Virus record (IMG/VR): IMGVR_UViG_3300035180_001847
Span: 1-64,000 of that record
DNA length: 64,000 bases
Direction: 5' to 3' (one strand)
Source: a virus
Below the pieces are notes generated by a model. The model worked only from the letters and a program-made list of their open reading frames with translations. It was not told where the DNA came from and made no database searches. A program made the translations under genes and the position numbers. Shown piece after piece: positions 16,421 to 24,147 of the stretch (position 1 is the first letter of the stretch; each line of letters begins with the position of its first letter).

Positions 16421-17195
16421 ATCGCTCTAATTGCACCAAACGCTCGTTTGTTAAAGCCACATGTTCAGCGGATATATCAATGCCGATATAATGACGGTTG
16501 AGAAGTTTGGCCATTTTCGGGGTAGTGCCCGACCCGCAAAAACAATCAAGGACGGTATCGCCTTCGTTTGACCAAGATAAAATATGATCTTGCGCTAATG
16601 CTTCGGGAAATGTGGCGGGATGTTGAAACGCTATTTTATCTGTTGAGCCTACCATCCAACCACCGCGAATATCCCAAACATTAGTACGCTTTGAGTGAGT
16701 GTTGCCATTTGCCATAAACTCTTTTGTCTTCCCGTTTTTCTTTCTCATGGATGATTTACCAGTTTTTATATATTTATTTTCACGGTCTTTCAAAAGATTT
16801 ATTGACTTCGGCTTTCCTTTGCTAAAAACGAACATATATTCAAAAGCCTGTGTATAGCAATAATTAGAACCCTTCGTTCCGCCTTGTGCGCCCTTATTGT
16901 AAATCATAGTATCGTGGAGATTGAAGCCACATTGCATAAAATAGAGTGCTTGACGGAAAGAAGTGCCGCTCTCCGTTCCCTTTTTTGTTTCATCAGTTAC
17001 AACCCACACCACCACACCGCCCGCCTTTGTGACCCGATACAACTCGCTGGTAATGGTTTTAAAATCGAAAACAAAGCCTTTATAGTCTCTCATGCTATCA
17101 TAGGGTGGAGACGTGATAGTAAGGTCTATGCAATCGGGTGGAAAGGATTGTAAAACTACTGCGCTATCACCTGAGATTATTTTATCAAGTTCCAT
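16398..17195 (-). CDS. beta-class DNA methyltransferase (TSPPY type)
   Basis: 265 aa from MELDKIISGDSAV. TSPPYDSMRDY is the catalytic box and LDCFCGSGTTPKMA the SAM motif, with FPEALAQDHI between them. SPPY is common in N4-cytosine enzymes, though N6-adenine is possible. The last residues RCPTKQVG are read from the adjacent attC-like site. An upstream in-frame extension crosses another attC-like core and is not real protein. Not closely similar to the 15622 enzyme. Confidence 0.85.
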   Translation of the reverse strand: MELDKIISGDSAVVLQSFPPDCIDLTITSPPYDSMRDYKGFVFDFKTITSELYRVTKAGGVVVWVVTDETKKGTESGTSFRQALYFMQCGFNLHDTMIYNKGAQGGTKGSNYCYTQAFEYMFVFSKGKPKSINLLKDRENKYIKTGKSSMRKKNGKTKEFMANGNTHSKRTNVWDIRGGWMVGSTDKIAFQHPATFPEALAQDHILSWSNEGDTVLDCFCGSGTTPKMAKLLNRHYIGIDISAEHVALTNERLVQLERCPTKQVG

Positions 17196-17214
17196 AATGT
17201 TATTCAAAATTACT

Positions 17215-17433
17215 TCAATCTTCAAACTCGTTGCCCTTGTCGCTTGCACGCTTTGTTGGACAACTGAGTGCGAAAGCAAAGAACCCAAGAGCAATAACCG
17301 AAACAATTGAAAAATAAAGCCAATCACCAGCAGACCACATAAACATATTTTCTGTCAATTTTGCAGCGATGTTTCGAGACACATTGTAAAAAGATGAGCC
17401 GATTGCCAATATGAAAGCCTTACCGTATTCCAT
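17215..17433 (-). CDS. small membrane protein, cassette-type
   Basis: 72 aa starting MEYGKAFILAI, with AAAGGAATCGTAA before the ATG and a hydrophobic segment WLYFSIVSVIALGFFAFALS. The last residues (CPTKRASDKG) are read from an attC-like core (GTCCAACAAAGCGTGCAAGCG), showing loss of the original stop. Function unknown. Confidence 0.55.
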   Translation of the reverse strand: MEYGKAFILAIGSSFYNVSRNIAAKLTENMFMWSAGDWLYFSIVSVIALGFFAFALSCPTKRASDKGNEFED

Positions 17434-17460
17434 TTACGATTCCTTTCTGTTGGGCATTCC

Positions 17461-17555
17461 GCCCAACGGCTCTCATGTCAGTTGCAAGAACCACTAACCT
17501 TTTTGATTTTCACGGCTCGAATGCCGACTCTTATCTACCGCGCGCGGCGTTAGAC
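17461..17555 (-). repeat. attC-like site with perfect outer cores
   Basis: Minus strand starts GTCTAAC (fits RYYYAAC) and ends GTTGGGC (fits GTTRRRY), 95 bp. The interior holds GCCGCGCGCGG and GAGAGCCG arms. The clearest attC match in the window. Confidence 0.7.
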
Positions 17556-17733
17556 CCACACAACACAAAAGGGCGTGAGCCATGCCGCACGACTCGCACG
17601 GGCGATTAGGATTGTTGGCGGATGTATCATCGCCATAACAACCACACGCGGGAAGCATACAATCGGCGTAGGGCGTAACAAGCCAGGTTTTATGACAGAT
17701 AGGGCATGTGCTTTGACCAGCATTTAATGACAT
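17494..17733 (-). CDS. zinc-finger cassette protein
   Basis: 79 aa; AAGGAGTTTCGCA precedes the ATG. CPICHKTW, then CMLPACGC and CESCGMAH give at least two CxxC pairs. Residues after VGL are read from the attC-like site. A small zinc-binding protein of unknown role. Confidence 0.6.
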   Translation of the reverse strand: MSLNAGQSTCPICHKTWLVTPYADCMLPACGCYGDDTSANNPNRPCESCGMAHALLCCVGLTPRAVDKSRHSSRENQKG

Positions 17734-17762
17734 TGCGAAACTCCTTATCTTGCAAGATGGGG

Positions 17763-17853
17763 GGATAACGATTTGCTTCAGTGGCGTGCAACGGATAGCG
17801 CTTGTCCAAAAATTACCTACGCTCGTCCATATCGGGTGAACGCATTGTTAGCC
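17763..17853 (-). repeat. attC-like site
   Basis: Minus strand GGCTAACAATGCG ... GCAAATCGTTATCC, 91 bp. Cores resemble RYYYAAC and GTTRRRY with single mismatches. Confidence 0.6.
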
Positions 17854-18032
17854 CGCGCTATTGCTTCCATGAGATTTCCGGCAGAAACGGAAATGCCGTC
17901 TCCATTCAGCGCGTAATCTGTACCAATATAGTTTTTTGATTCATCATAATTATCATAATCATCAACTTTCACACCGTATTTATTAAACAATTCGCCTAGC
18001 TCAACCAAAAACTTAATTTGCTTCTCACTCAT
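17817..18032 (-). CDS. hypothetical cassette protein
   Basis: 71 aa starting MSEKQIKFLVELGELF; AAAGGAGTATTGCAAAC precedes the ATG. The C-terminus (ANNAFTRYGRA) runs into the attC-like site. It may be a small alpha/beta fold; function unknown. Confidence 0.55.
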   Translation of the reverse strand: MSEKQIKFLVELGELFNKYGVKVDDYDNYDESKNYIGTDYALNGDGISVSAGNLMEAIARANNAFTRYGRA

Positions 18033-18090
18033 GTTTGCAATACTCCTTTGCTATAAGATATTTGTACGTTGAAATCATTTTGTTTTGCAT
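18025..18090 (-). CDS. 21-codon upstream ORF coupled to the next gene
   Basis: MQNKMISTYKYLIAKEYCKHE with GGAGCTACT before its ATG. Its last codons contain the ribosome site of the next gene and its TGA overlaps that start, so it may couple translation. Confidence 0.4.
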   Translation of the reverse strand: MQNKMISTYKYLIAKEYCKHE

Positions 18091-18193
18091 AGTAGCTCCT
18101 AACTATATTTTGAGCGGTGAAATCACAGCTTAAACACCCAATTAATCTTGCTCATCACTCAGCAACCGCGCAATGTTCTGTAACATTGACGTT

Positions 18194-18310
18194 TTACTGG
18201 TTGATTTTTGCAACATCAAAACCGCAAATAGCACAACGTAAGGCACGCATAATTCTATCTATTCGCGCTTCCCATGTCTAATAGCAATTATTACAAAAAA
18301 CTTTTGGCAT
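18194..18310 (-). pseudogene. zinc-ribbon microprotein interrupted by an in-frame TAG
   Basis: MPKVFCNNCY, then TAG, then TWEARIDRIMRALRC and CAICGFDVAKINQ in the same frame: a CxxC...CxxC ribbon with an amber codon at position 11. It lies just behind a promoter with the shared operator. Either decayed or dependent on amber readthrough; no amber suppressor tRNA is visible in the window. Confidence 0.5.
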
Positions 18311-18365
18311 ATTTACCGTTCTTATTCCAAATATTTTTTCTCTGCATCAATCTTACTTGCAATCT

Positions 18366-18410
18366 ATTATAAACTCTAAACCTTTAAAAGTCAATATGAC
18401 AAATATCACT
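18366..18410 (-). promoter_or_regulatory. operator-linked promoter
   Basis: Minus strand AGTGATATTTGTCATA (18395-18410), TTGACT (18389-18394), 17 bp, TATAAT (18366-18371). The box abuts the -35, as in the other regulon promoters. Confidence 0.8.
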
Positions 18411-18498
18411 CATTTTCAATATAAATATCATTAATCATTTTTTTAATCATTTTTTCCCGTTTATTAAAGTTACACAATGCCGCTGGAAATTTTTCGCA

Positions 18499-20025
18499 TC
18501 ATGTTTCCAGCCAATCCATCGGTATCCAAAACGCAACAACCTTGCTTGTTCCAGCCGCAGGATAATCAAGCGGAGACCAAATCGGGCTGTAAATCGTCCA
18601 ACCGTTCGGAGTGGGATTGTATGTATTGTTTGGGTTGTGCACAGCCGAGCATTGCTGTATCAGATGCGGTGCGGTGTCGTGCGAATACTTACCCCAATCC
18701 GCCTTTCTGTAACACACCAAGCGGCCAAGCAACATGTCCGTTTTGCCAGACGAGTTCGGTAATTTGATGCTTGCCGTTTTTTGCGCGTCAATCATAACTT
18801 TCTCTCCGCCAAATAAAAGTTGTCCCCACTTCATTGTTTCCGCGGATTGCCAATCTGGAGCATCGCCAAAATACGGTCTGCCAGATGGTGCATAAAGCCA
18901 GTTCATCTTTTGGCTGACCGTCCCGTCCGATTGTGGGAACTGCAAAGACGCAAGATGATTGATGGCGGACTTGTCAAGTTTAAGGAAATAACTTACGGAA
19001 TCTGTCAACTGAATATCGCCGTTATCAAACTCATAACATAATCTGATAACCTGAAAGTTACTATCAATGGACGGCCAACCCGCAAGGTCATAAAACCCAT
19101 TAGATGTTTGTAACAGATGCGGGTCTCCCCATTTACGGACGGTATAAACTGTTTCCGTTGCCGTTGGTGTTGGTGGAGTCGGTGGGGGGAGTGTTGTTAC
19201 TGGCGCAGGTGTGAACGCATCCAACCGCGCAGTTGCGTTTGCGTCTGCGCTGGAAACGATGATTGTCGCGTCACTTGCTGGCGTGCTGAATGTGAACACG
19301 AATTTCTTATTAGTTTGAATCGGTGTTGGGGGTGGGGGTGTTGAGCCACCTTGCAGTTTCGTCGCAAGTTCGTCCGACATCCAGTTAAGGTCATTGGCCA
19401 GATACCCATTAGACCGTCCATTTTGGCTATACTGCCAAAGTGCGACATCTTCGACTGTCCATCCCGATGGAATAACAGAAGCAGGTGGGGCTGTAAAATT
19501 GGTTGGGTCTGTTGGATACCACGCCAACCACAACGGATAATTTTTCGTCCATGATGGCGGTTGCAACGCGAAGAATTTACTCGCGACGCGTGTCTTTACA
19601 AATTCCCAATAATGAACGGATGTGTAAATGAACGGAGTCTTGCCCGCGCCAGCAGCAATTCGGTCAAGCATCTCTTTGATGCTGCTTTGCCATGCAACAT
19701 TGCCATATCTGCCGCCATAATCTGCAAGCAAATCAATCTCGATATCTAGCGCACAGATATCCGCGCCACCACATTTATTCCACACACTCAAAAAAAGTGC
19801 CGCTTGTTCTGCTGCGCCTTCTGGAGCAGCAAAATGATACAAGCCAGTCTTTTTTCCTGCCGCGCGAGCTTGTTTGATAAAATTAACAGCTTGCGGGTCT
19901 TCCGCTCTTTCGTGATCCGCCGATTGACCGGACGCTTTGAAGATTGCCAAAATCACGTTGGGGTCATTGAGATTGATTGGTGCTTCGCCGGAATAGTAAT
20001 CAACCGCTCTATAAAGTGGAGTCAT
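18499..20025 (-). CDS. GH25 lysozyme-like endolysin with extra C-terminal domain
   Basis: 508 aa. Residues 1-235 form a GH25 muramidase: RAVDYYSGE at the start, GLYHFAAP, the catalytic ALDIEID pair, FIYTSVHYW and DVALWQYSQNG. A Pro/Thr-rich linker, a 30-aa beta segment and a second linker lead to a C-terminal domain of about 210 aa starting VYTVRKWGDPH, which may bind wall or be a carried host domain. It cuts peptidoglycan at lysis. Base composition is richer in G+C than its neighbours, hinting at recent capture. It lies in the left arm, far from the holin candidate at 49.4 kb. Confidence 0.85.
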   Translation of the reverse strand: MTPLYRAVDYYSGEAPINLNDPNVILAIFKASGQSADHERAEDPQAVNFIKQARAAGKKTGLYHFAAPEGAAEQAALFLSVWNKCGGADICALDIEIDLLADYGGRYGNVAWQSSIKEMLDRIAAGAGKTPFIYTSVHYWEFVKTRVASKFFALQPPSWTKNYPLWLAWYPTDPTNFTAPPASVIPSGWTVEDVALWQYSQNGRSNGYLANDLNWMSDELATKLQGGSTPPPPTPIQTNKKFVFTFSTPASDATIIVSSADANATARLDAFTPAPVTTLPPPTPPTPTATETVYTVRKWGDPHLLQTSNGFYDLAGWPSIDSNFQVIRLCYEFDNGDIQLTDSVSYFLKLDKSAINHLASLQFPQSDGTVSQKMNWLYAPSGRPYFGDAPDWQSAETMKWGQLLFGGEKVMIDAQKTASIKLPNSSGKTDMLLGRLVCYRKADWGKYSHDTAPHLIQQCSAVHNPNNTYNPTPNGWTIYSPIWSPLDYPAAGTSKVVAFWIPMDWLET

Positions 20026-20094
20026 TTTATTTCCTTTCTAAATTTAAATTATATGAAATATGATGAATTTTTTGAAAAATCCCCTTTATTCAAG

Positions 20095-20121
20095 GCAAAA
20101 AAACCCATGTTTTCACATGGG
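20095..20121 (-). terminator. intrinsic terminator overlapping the endolysin promoter region
   Basis: Minus strand CCCATG-TGAAAA-CATGGG followed by seven T. It ends transcripts of the 20203-20526 gene; the endolysin start site falls at its left stem. Confidence 0.75.
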
Positions 20122-20126
20122 AAAAG

Positions 20127-20155
20127 ATTATACACGATTTTGCCTATTTTGTCAA
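20127..20155 (-). promoter_or_regulatory. strong promoter of the endolysin gene
   Basis: Minus strand TTGACA, 17 bp, TATAAT, near-identical to the 15497-15525 promoter. Confidence 0.85.
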
Positions 20156-20202
20156 TATCCAATGGCATAGTTATAATTTCATTTTATGAAAAGCTCCCAT
20201 TG

Positions 20203-20526
20203 CTATTCATGAAAATCTCCTTTTATCAACTCATTGATTTTAATTTCACGAATTTTATTCTTGATATCTGACATTTTTAATTTTTCAGCTTCTAAAAAAA
20301 CAGAAATCGCTTCTGATTCATCTTTACCAACATAAAGAGGATAAGTTAACTCAATTTCAGTATCGCCATTTCCAAACACCGAATATTCAATATCATTATT
20401 CTCACCAGACACAAACATTCTACAGGCATTGCCAGCAATATGATAATTTTCAAGTAAAAGCAGTTCCTCTATATTTTTTGGATTCTCGATCTTGTCAATT
20501 TGTACCTGCAAATTTTCTATTGTCAT
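20203..20526 (-). CDS. hypothetical acidic protein
   Basis: 107 aa from MTIENLQVQI; AAAGGAGAAAAT sets this start rather than the ATG 33 bp upstream. Alternating strands then a helical C-terminus. No domain recognised. Confidence 0.6.
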   Translation of the reverse strand: MTIENLQVQIDKIENPKNIEELLLLENYHIAGNACRMFVSGENNDIEYSVFGNGDTEIELTYPLYVGKDESEAISVFLEAEKLKMSDIKNKIREIKINELIKGDFHE

Positions 20527-20600
20527 ATTTTCTCCTTTATATTGATTGAGTTTGCACATGCTCGGTCTTGTTTGTAACCTATCTTCCCAGAAAGTCTCAA

Positions 20601-20630
20601 CAAGCTCCCCATCAAAACTAGGGGAGCTTG
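20601..20630 (-). terminator. 10-bp stem-loop, probable terminator
   Basis: CAAGCTCCCC pairs perfectly with GGGGAGCTTG around a 10-nt loop. It follows the stop of 20650-20793; the T tract on the minus side is weak. Confidence 0.6.
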
Positions 20631-20649
20631 CTAATGCTAGATAAATTTA

Positions 20650-20793
20650 TTACAATTTTCTAAATTCTCTACGGAAAAAAATAAACAAAACCACACATGC
20701 AATAGCGGCAGCAATTTTTGCATAAATGTTATCAAAAGATAATATAGCAAACATGCTCCACCAGCCAACATTCCACATAAGAAAACCTCTCAT
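20650..20793 (-). CDS. small membrane protein
   Basis: 47 aa from MRGFLMWNVGWWSM, chosen because AAAGGAAGGTTCAA lies upstream. Two short hydrophobic segments and a basic end (FFRREFRKL). Confidence 0.5.
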   Translation of the reverse strand: MRGFLMWNVGWWSMFAILSFDNIYAKIAAAIACVVLFIFFRREFRKL

Positions 20794-20806
20794 TTGAACC
20801 TTCCTT

Positions 20807-21079
20807 TCAGCAGCGTGCTTGGACAGCAAGCCATGCATAGAATTGTTGAATTAGTGCAAACTCTTTCGGGGATAGTGTATTGCATTCCAAAGAATACCTA
20901 ACAGATAAATTTTCTTTGCCAAAAAGTTCTTCGCACTTCACACACCTATTCACCGGCATACTTGCTTTTGCGCGAAGGTCTGCGAGTTGTTCAAATGCTT
21001 CTTCTATTGCATATGGATGGGTTTCAATTATTCCCCATTTTCCATCGCGCGCCCATTCCAGGACTTCATCAATTTGCAT
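20807..21079 (-). CDS. cassette protein with one CxxC pair
   Basis: 90 aa from MQIDEVLEWARDG, with AAAGGAAGTAAT before the ATG. RCVKCEELFG is a possible half zinc site. The attC-like end CGCAAACCGTTTGATG lies just upstream, marking the cassette border. Function unknown. Confidence 0.55.
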   Translation of the reverse strand: MQIDEVLEWARDGKWGIIETHPYAIEEAFEQLADLRAKASMPVNRCVKCEELFGKENLSVRYSLECNTLSPKEFALIQQFYAWLAVQARC

Positions 21080-21355
21080 ATTACTTCCTTTCTGGAACAT
21101 CAAACGGTTTGCGTTGACCTTCGTTGATTTCCTGTGAGGCAGATTACAGGTGGGACAAACTGCTGGATTGTTAACATCAAATCCAGGAAATCTACAAGCA
21201 CATAACATGGTTTGTTGTTCATCTTGTTGAATAACTTCTTTGAGAGTGGCGATTTCACTTTCTGCCTGATGCAACTTTGCAAGCGTTACGTTTAGCGCAC
21301 CCCGACAATTGCCATGCAAAACTATTAGCTTATTCAATTCAGTTGTTGTGTTCAT
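21080..21355 (-). pseudogene. cassette ORF without its own stop, open into the next cassette
   Basis: Starts MNTTTELNKL behind AAAAGGAGTTTT; a helical part and a CACRFPGFD...CPTCNLPH zinc-type motif follow. The frame then crosses the attC-like end (STKVNANRLMF) and continues in frame into the 20807-21079 gene, so a 183-aa fusion is possible. The left half of the intervening attC is missing. Confidence 0.5.
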
Positions 21356-21376
21356 AAAACTCCTTTTGTAAGTTCT

Positions 21377-21515
21377 ATCCAACAAGTTGCTTTGCTGGCT
21401 GGTGGGCGATGAAAGTATCCGCTTTAGGAGCAATAAAGTCTTCGAGTGTAGATTGACTCGATGGGGGAGGAAGAATTCTAGCCCGCCACACGTCAATCTG
21501 CACGCTTTGTTAGCC
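21377..21515 (-). repeat. attC-like site
   Basis: Minus strand GGCTAACAAAGCGTGCAGATTGACGTG ... ends GTTGGAT, which fits GTTRRRY. 139 bp. The stop codon of 21510-21770 lies in the CTAAC core. Confidence 0.65.
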
Positions 21516-21770
21516 ACCTATGTGATTGGTAGCCTCGCCATTCGGATTGCGTGAGACATAGGCAATCCACTCCGCACCATCATACTGAGCAGGAAAATAA
21601 ACAAACTTCTCTGACCACGCTGTAAATGGTTTGCCATTCGTACTGCCATAGCCATTATCAAACTTCACATCAAGTTCTTCTTGTGACAGTGTGATTTTTG
21701 TGTTCTCAAATGTATCACCAGTCTCAACGAACACTTTTTCAAACATTTTGCGCCAAGTTACTTCTGACAT
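21510..21770 (-). CDS. conserved hypothetical protein
   Basis: 86 aa. KPFTAWSEKFVYFPAQYDGAEW and SRNPNGEATNHIGG resemble a small family found in phages and integrative elements (from memory). Its TAA is supplied by the attC core. Function unknown. Confidence 0.55.
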   Translation of the reverse strand: MSEVTWRKMFEKVFVETGDTFENTKITLSQEELDVKFDNGYGSTNGKPFTAWSEKFVYFPAQYDGAEWIAYVSRNPNGEATNHIGG

Positions 21771-21796
21771 GATTTACTCCTTTTGAAAGATAGGTG

Positions 21797-21887
21797 GTCT
21801 AATGGTTTGCGTTAGTGACTTGCGCCGCCAACTACTTTACTTTTAAGCACGACGAGTGCAAGTACGCTGCGCGCTTCATTGTTTTAT
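21797..21887 (-). repeat. attC-like site, degenerate on one side
   Basis: Minus strand ends CACTAACGCAAACCATTAGAC (good L'/R' half); the other end is ATAAAACAATGAAGCGCGCAG, a decayed R''. Confidence 0.5.
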
Positions 21888-22076
21888 ATACCTACCAGCC
21901 TCAGCCTTTTGACATAAATCAATTAGATATTTATGTGCATCATCAAGACTTTTACTACTGGCAATCCACAAAGATTCTGCAATATCATCAACCCTCTGGG
22001 ACAGATTTTCATTTTTGCATTCAACAGCCATTGTGCGCTTGATGCAATCTGATATACAGGTTATTGTTGATGGCAT
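21876..22076 (-). CDS. hypothetical cassette protein
   Basis: 66 aa (MPSTITCISDCIKRTMAVECK); helical second half. GAAAGGAAATGATAAACC precedes the ATG. The stop lies in the attC-like site. Unknown function. Confidence 0.5.
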   Translation of the reverse strand: MPSTITCISDCIKRTMAVECKNENLSQRVDDIAESLWIASSKSLDDAHKYLIDLCQKAEAGRYIKQ

Positions 22077-22104
22077 GGTTTATCATTTCCTTTCACAAAG
22101 CAAA

Positions 22105-22353
22105 CTAATGGTTTGCGTCACTTGCTTTTCTTTTCAAATAAATCAACATATTCCTGAGTAGCAAGCCCATAAATATAAGCAAACCAATCGAGGGCGAGAA
22201 TAGTACCAACCACGCCCCAAACCCACCCCCCCGCATGGAATTTATCGAGCAACAAATAACAGATAAGCGAGAACTGCAAAGGCATACGAACGGGCAAATT
22301 CTTTTCTGCAATAACTTTTGTTTTCATATTTTTTTCTTTCCTTTCAAGAAGCA
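22105..22353. repeat. direct repeat copy 1 (cassette duplication)
   Basis: About 245 bp nearly identical to 23114-23361, covering the 69-aa membrane protein gene, its ribosome site and part of the attC-like end. Only scattered base changes separate the copies. Confidence 0.85.
22118..22327 (-). CDS. small membrane protein, paralogue A
   Basis: 69 aa from MKTKVIAEKNLPVRM; hydrophobic segments LQFSLICYLLLDKF and VWGVVGTILALDWFAYIYG. Nearly identical to the protein at 23127-23336 (differences include V/M, D/Y and S/N). Lies between attC-like ends. Function unknown. Confidence 0.65.
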   Translation of the reverse strand: MKTKVIAEKNLPVRMPLQFSLICYLLLDKFHAGGWVWGVVGTILALDWFAYIYGLATQEYVDLFEKKSK

Positions 22354-22445
22354 AATTAACGGATTGCGTCAGCTGCGTGGAACGGACGGCTCAAATTTCA
22401 AATAACGTTGGTCGCACCACATGTCAACTGCACACTTTGTTAGCC
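22354..22445 (-). repeat. attC-like site
   Basis: Minus strand GGCTAACAAAGTGTGCAGTTGACATG ... GCTGACGCAATCCGTTAAT. The interior (TTGAAATTTGAGCCGTCC) is shared with sites at 23363-23454 and 25011-25103. Confidence 0.65.
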
Positions 22446-22452
22446 AGCCGCA

Positions 22453-22773
22453 TTAAATATACAACTTCACGACCCAACCGATGAGCAAGACAAACAGTGG
22501 AGCAAACACAGCACGAGCAATAAGAGCCATGATGGGGTTGCTCGTTTCCTTATTTGACGATTCACTTTGCGTGTCTTGCTTTGTGAGCACGCCGACCACG
22601 AGAGCAAGGCCAATTGCCTTCGGAATAGACAAAGACGGTAAACCGAACAATGGCAAGACAAACCAACCCCAAAGGATTGATAAAACCCAGCCATTCATCA
22701 GCGCGCCTACAACCACGCTAACAACTGCGAGAACCGCGAGACCAAAATAAGAGAGACCAATATTATCTTTCAT
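22453..22773 (-). CDS. conserved phage/mobile-element membrane protein
   Basis: 106 aa with three hydrophobic segments. LMNGWVLSILWGWFVLPLFG and IPKAIGLALVVGVLT form the signature of a small membrane protein family found on many phages and mobile elements (from memory). Cassette-borne here. Function unknown. Confidence 0.65.
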   Translation of the reverse strand: MKDNIGLSYFGLAVLAVVSVVVGALMNGWVLSILWGWFVLPLFGLPSLSIPKAIGLALVVGVLTKQDTQSESSNKETSNPIMALIARAVFAPLFVLLIGWVVKLYI

Positions 22774-22911
22774 AACCTTTTCCTTTCGTTTTTTAGAGCC
22801 TATGTTTAGGCTTGCTAATGGCTTGCGTTAACCGTGTTACCTTTTTGTAGAGACTGTGCCAATCAGACAAACACGCATGATAGATTGCAACAACTTCCGT
22901 TTCCGACTTAT

Positions 22912-23097
22912 CTAAATCAGACAAGTTTTTCGGAGTGGCTTCATTTTGCATTGGATATATTTCTTGACATCATCAAGGCTGCCAGAACTATCAGCACCCA
23001 ATTCATAACATTTGATATACTCAACCAACCAGTAGAAATCACCTTGCCGTTTCAGCGTAACCGTTTCGCCCAAGATATTTTGTGTGAGGATGTCCAT
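22912..23097 (-). CDS. hypothetical cassette protein
   Basis: 61 aa (MDILTQNILGETVTLKRQGD); AGGCTTGAAGG precedes the ATG. Flanked by attC-like halves at about 22815 and 23113. Function unknown. Confidence 0.5.
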   Translation of the reverse strand: MDILTQNILGETVTLKRQGDFYWLVEYIKCYELGADSSGSLDDVKKYIQCKMKPLRKTCLI

Positions 23098-23113
23098 TGC
23101 GCCTTCAAGCCTT

Positions 23114-23361
23114 CTAATGGTTTACGTTACTTGTTTTTCTTTTCAAATAAATCAACATACTCTTGAGTAGCAAGTCCATAAATATAAGCAAACCAATAGA
23201 GGGCGAGAATAGTACCAACCATGCCCCAAACCCACCCCCCCGCATGGAATTTATCGAGCAACAAATAACAGATAAGCGAGAACTGCAAAGGCATACGAAC
23301 GGGCAAATTCTTTTCTGCAATAACTTTTGTTTTCATATTTTCTCCTTTCCTTTCAAGAAGT
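23114..23361. repeat. direct repeat copy 2 (cassette duplication)
   Basis: Second copy of the 22105-22353 unit, with a few base changes. Confidence 0.85.
23127..23336 (-). CDS. small membrane protein, paralogue B
   Basis: 69 aa, nearly identical to the protein at 22118-22327. Start set by GAAAGGAGAAAAT. Duplicate retained with an intact frame. Confidence 0.65.
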   Translation of the reverse strand: MKTKVIAEKNLPVRMPLQFSLICYLLLDKFHAGGWVWGMVGTILALYWFAYIYGLATQEYVDLFEKKNK

Positions 23362-23362
23362 A

Positions 23363-23454
23363 AATTAAAGGTTTGTGTTGGGCGCGTGGAACGAGCGGCT
23401 CGAATTTTAAATAACGCTGGTCACACCACACGTCAACTGCACGCTGTGTTAACC
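23363..23454 (-). repeat. attC-like site
   Basis: Minus strand GGTTAACACAGCGTGCAGTTGACGTG ... CACAAACCTTTAATT; interior like 22354-22445. Confidence 0.6.
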
Positions 23455-23627
23455 CGCAGCCAATAGGCAAAATGTGGAGACCATGTTTGAACCTGCCAGC
23501 AATGACGCTTGCCATTGAAGATTATGAACGCCGCAGGATGTGCCAGGTTCGCGCCGAACCAAAGATTAAAGATACCTACCCTAAAAGACCACTTGCCAGA
23601 CCAGCGAGAAAATTCTATATTTTTCAT
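23433..23627 (-). CDS. hypothetical cassette protein
   Basis: 64 aa. MKNIEFSRWSGKWSFRVGIF and NLWFGANLAHPAAFI suggest a compact beta-rich fold. AAAGGAGTTTTGCAAAC precedes the ATG; the last residues (RVNTACS) are read from the attC-like core. Confidence 0.55.
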   Translation of the reverse strand: MKNIEFSRWSGKWSFRVGIFNLWFGANLAHPAAFIIFNGKRHCWQVQTWSPHFAYWLRVNTACS

Positions 23628-23684
23628 GTTTGCAAAACTCCTTTGTTGTAAGATGCGAGTAATGGTTTGTGTTAGTAGCCACCA

Positions 23685-23951
23685 TCATGCAATTCGCTTG
23701 TATTCATACCTACTGGAGCGCACAATAACTTGATAGATTGCGTTTTCGAGCTTGTAAACAAAACCAAATGGACGCTTGTTCATCTTGATAAATTCGCCAC
23801 CGATTTCAGCGACATACTTCTTATTCACGCCGTAATCGTTGATGTATTCGTAATCTTTTTCATCTTGCCAGCGGGAATACAGGTTCATCATAAGATTTTG
23901 CAATTTCTCAAAAAATTGTAATGCTTTTCCCTTACGTTCTTGTTCTGACAT
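23685..23951 (-). CDS. hypothetical protein
   Basis: 88 aa starting MSEQERKGKALQFFEKL; helical N-terminus then a beta-rich half. AAAAGGAGATGAAACA precedes the ATG and a consensus promoter lies 30 bp upstream. An attC-like end (CTAACACAAACCATTACTCG) lies downstream of its stop. Confidence 0.55.
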   Translation of the reverse strand: MSEQERKGKALQFFEKLQNLMMNLYSRWQDEKDYEYINDYGVNKKYVAEIGGEFIKMNKRPFGFVYKLENAIYQVIVRSSRYEYKRIA

Positions 23952-23981
23952 TGTTTCATCTCCTTTTGTAATCCATATATA

Positions 23982-24009
23982 ATTATACAGATAATCTATG
24001 TATTGTCAA
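23982..24009 (-). promoter_or_regulatory. consensus promoter
   Basis: Minus strand TTGACA, 16 bp, TATAAT, upstream of the 23951 start. Confidence 0.8.
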
Positions 24010-24147
24010 GGATAAAAATCGAATTGGGAAGGCGACTAACGGTTTCTTTACTTGCGGATGAGCGTTAATGGCCTGTAAAATGCGATACCATCAATGGCAC
24101 TGAATAAATTACTGTCTAGTTTAATGATTGATGGCATATTTTTCATT

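Noticed and set aside
19100-19800. Long + strand frames opposite the endolysin gene
   Set aside because: Shadows caused by its higher G+C content; no ribosome sites and no domain.
21356-21517. Upstream extension MANKACRLTCGG... of the 20807-21355 frame
   Set aside because: It is attC-like sequence read as protein; the ribosome site and ATG at 21355 are better.
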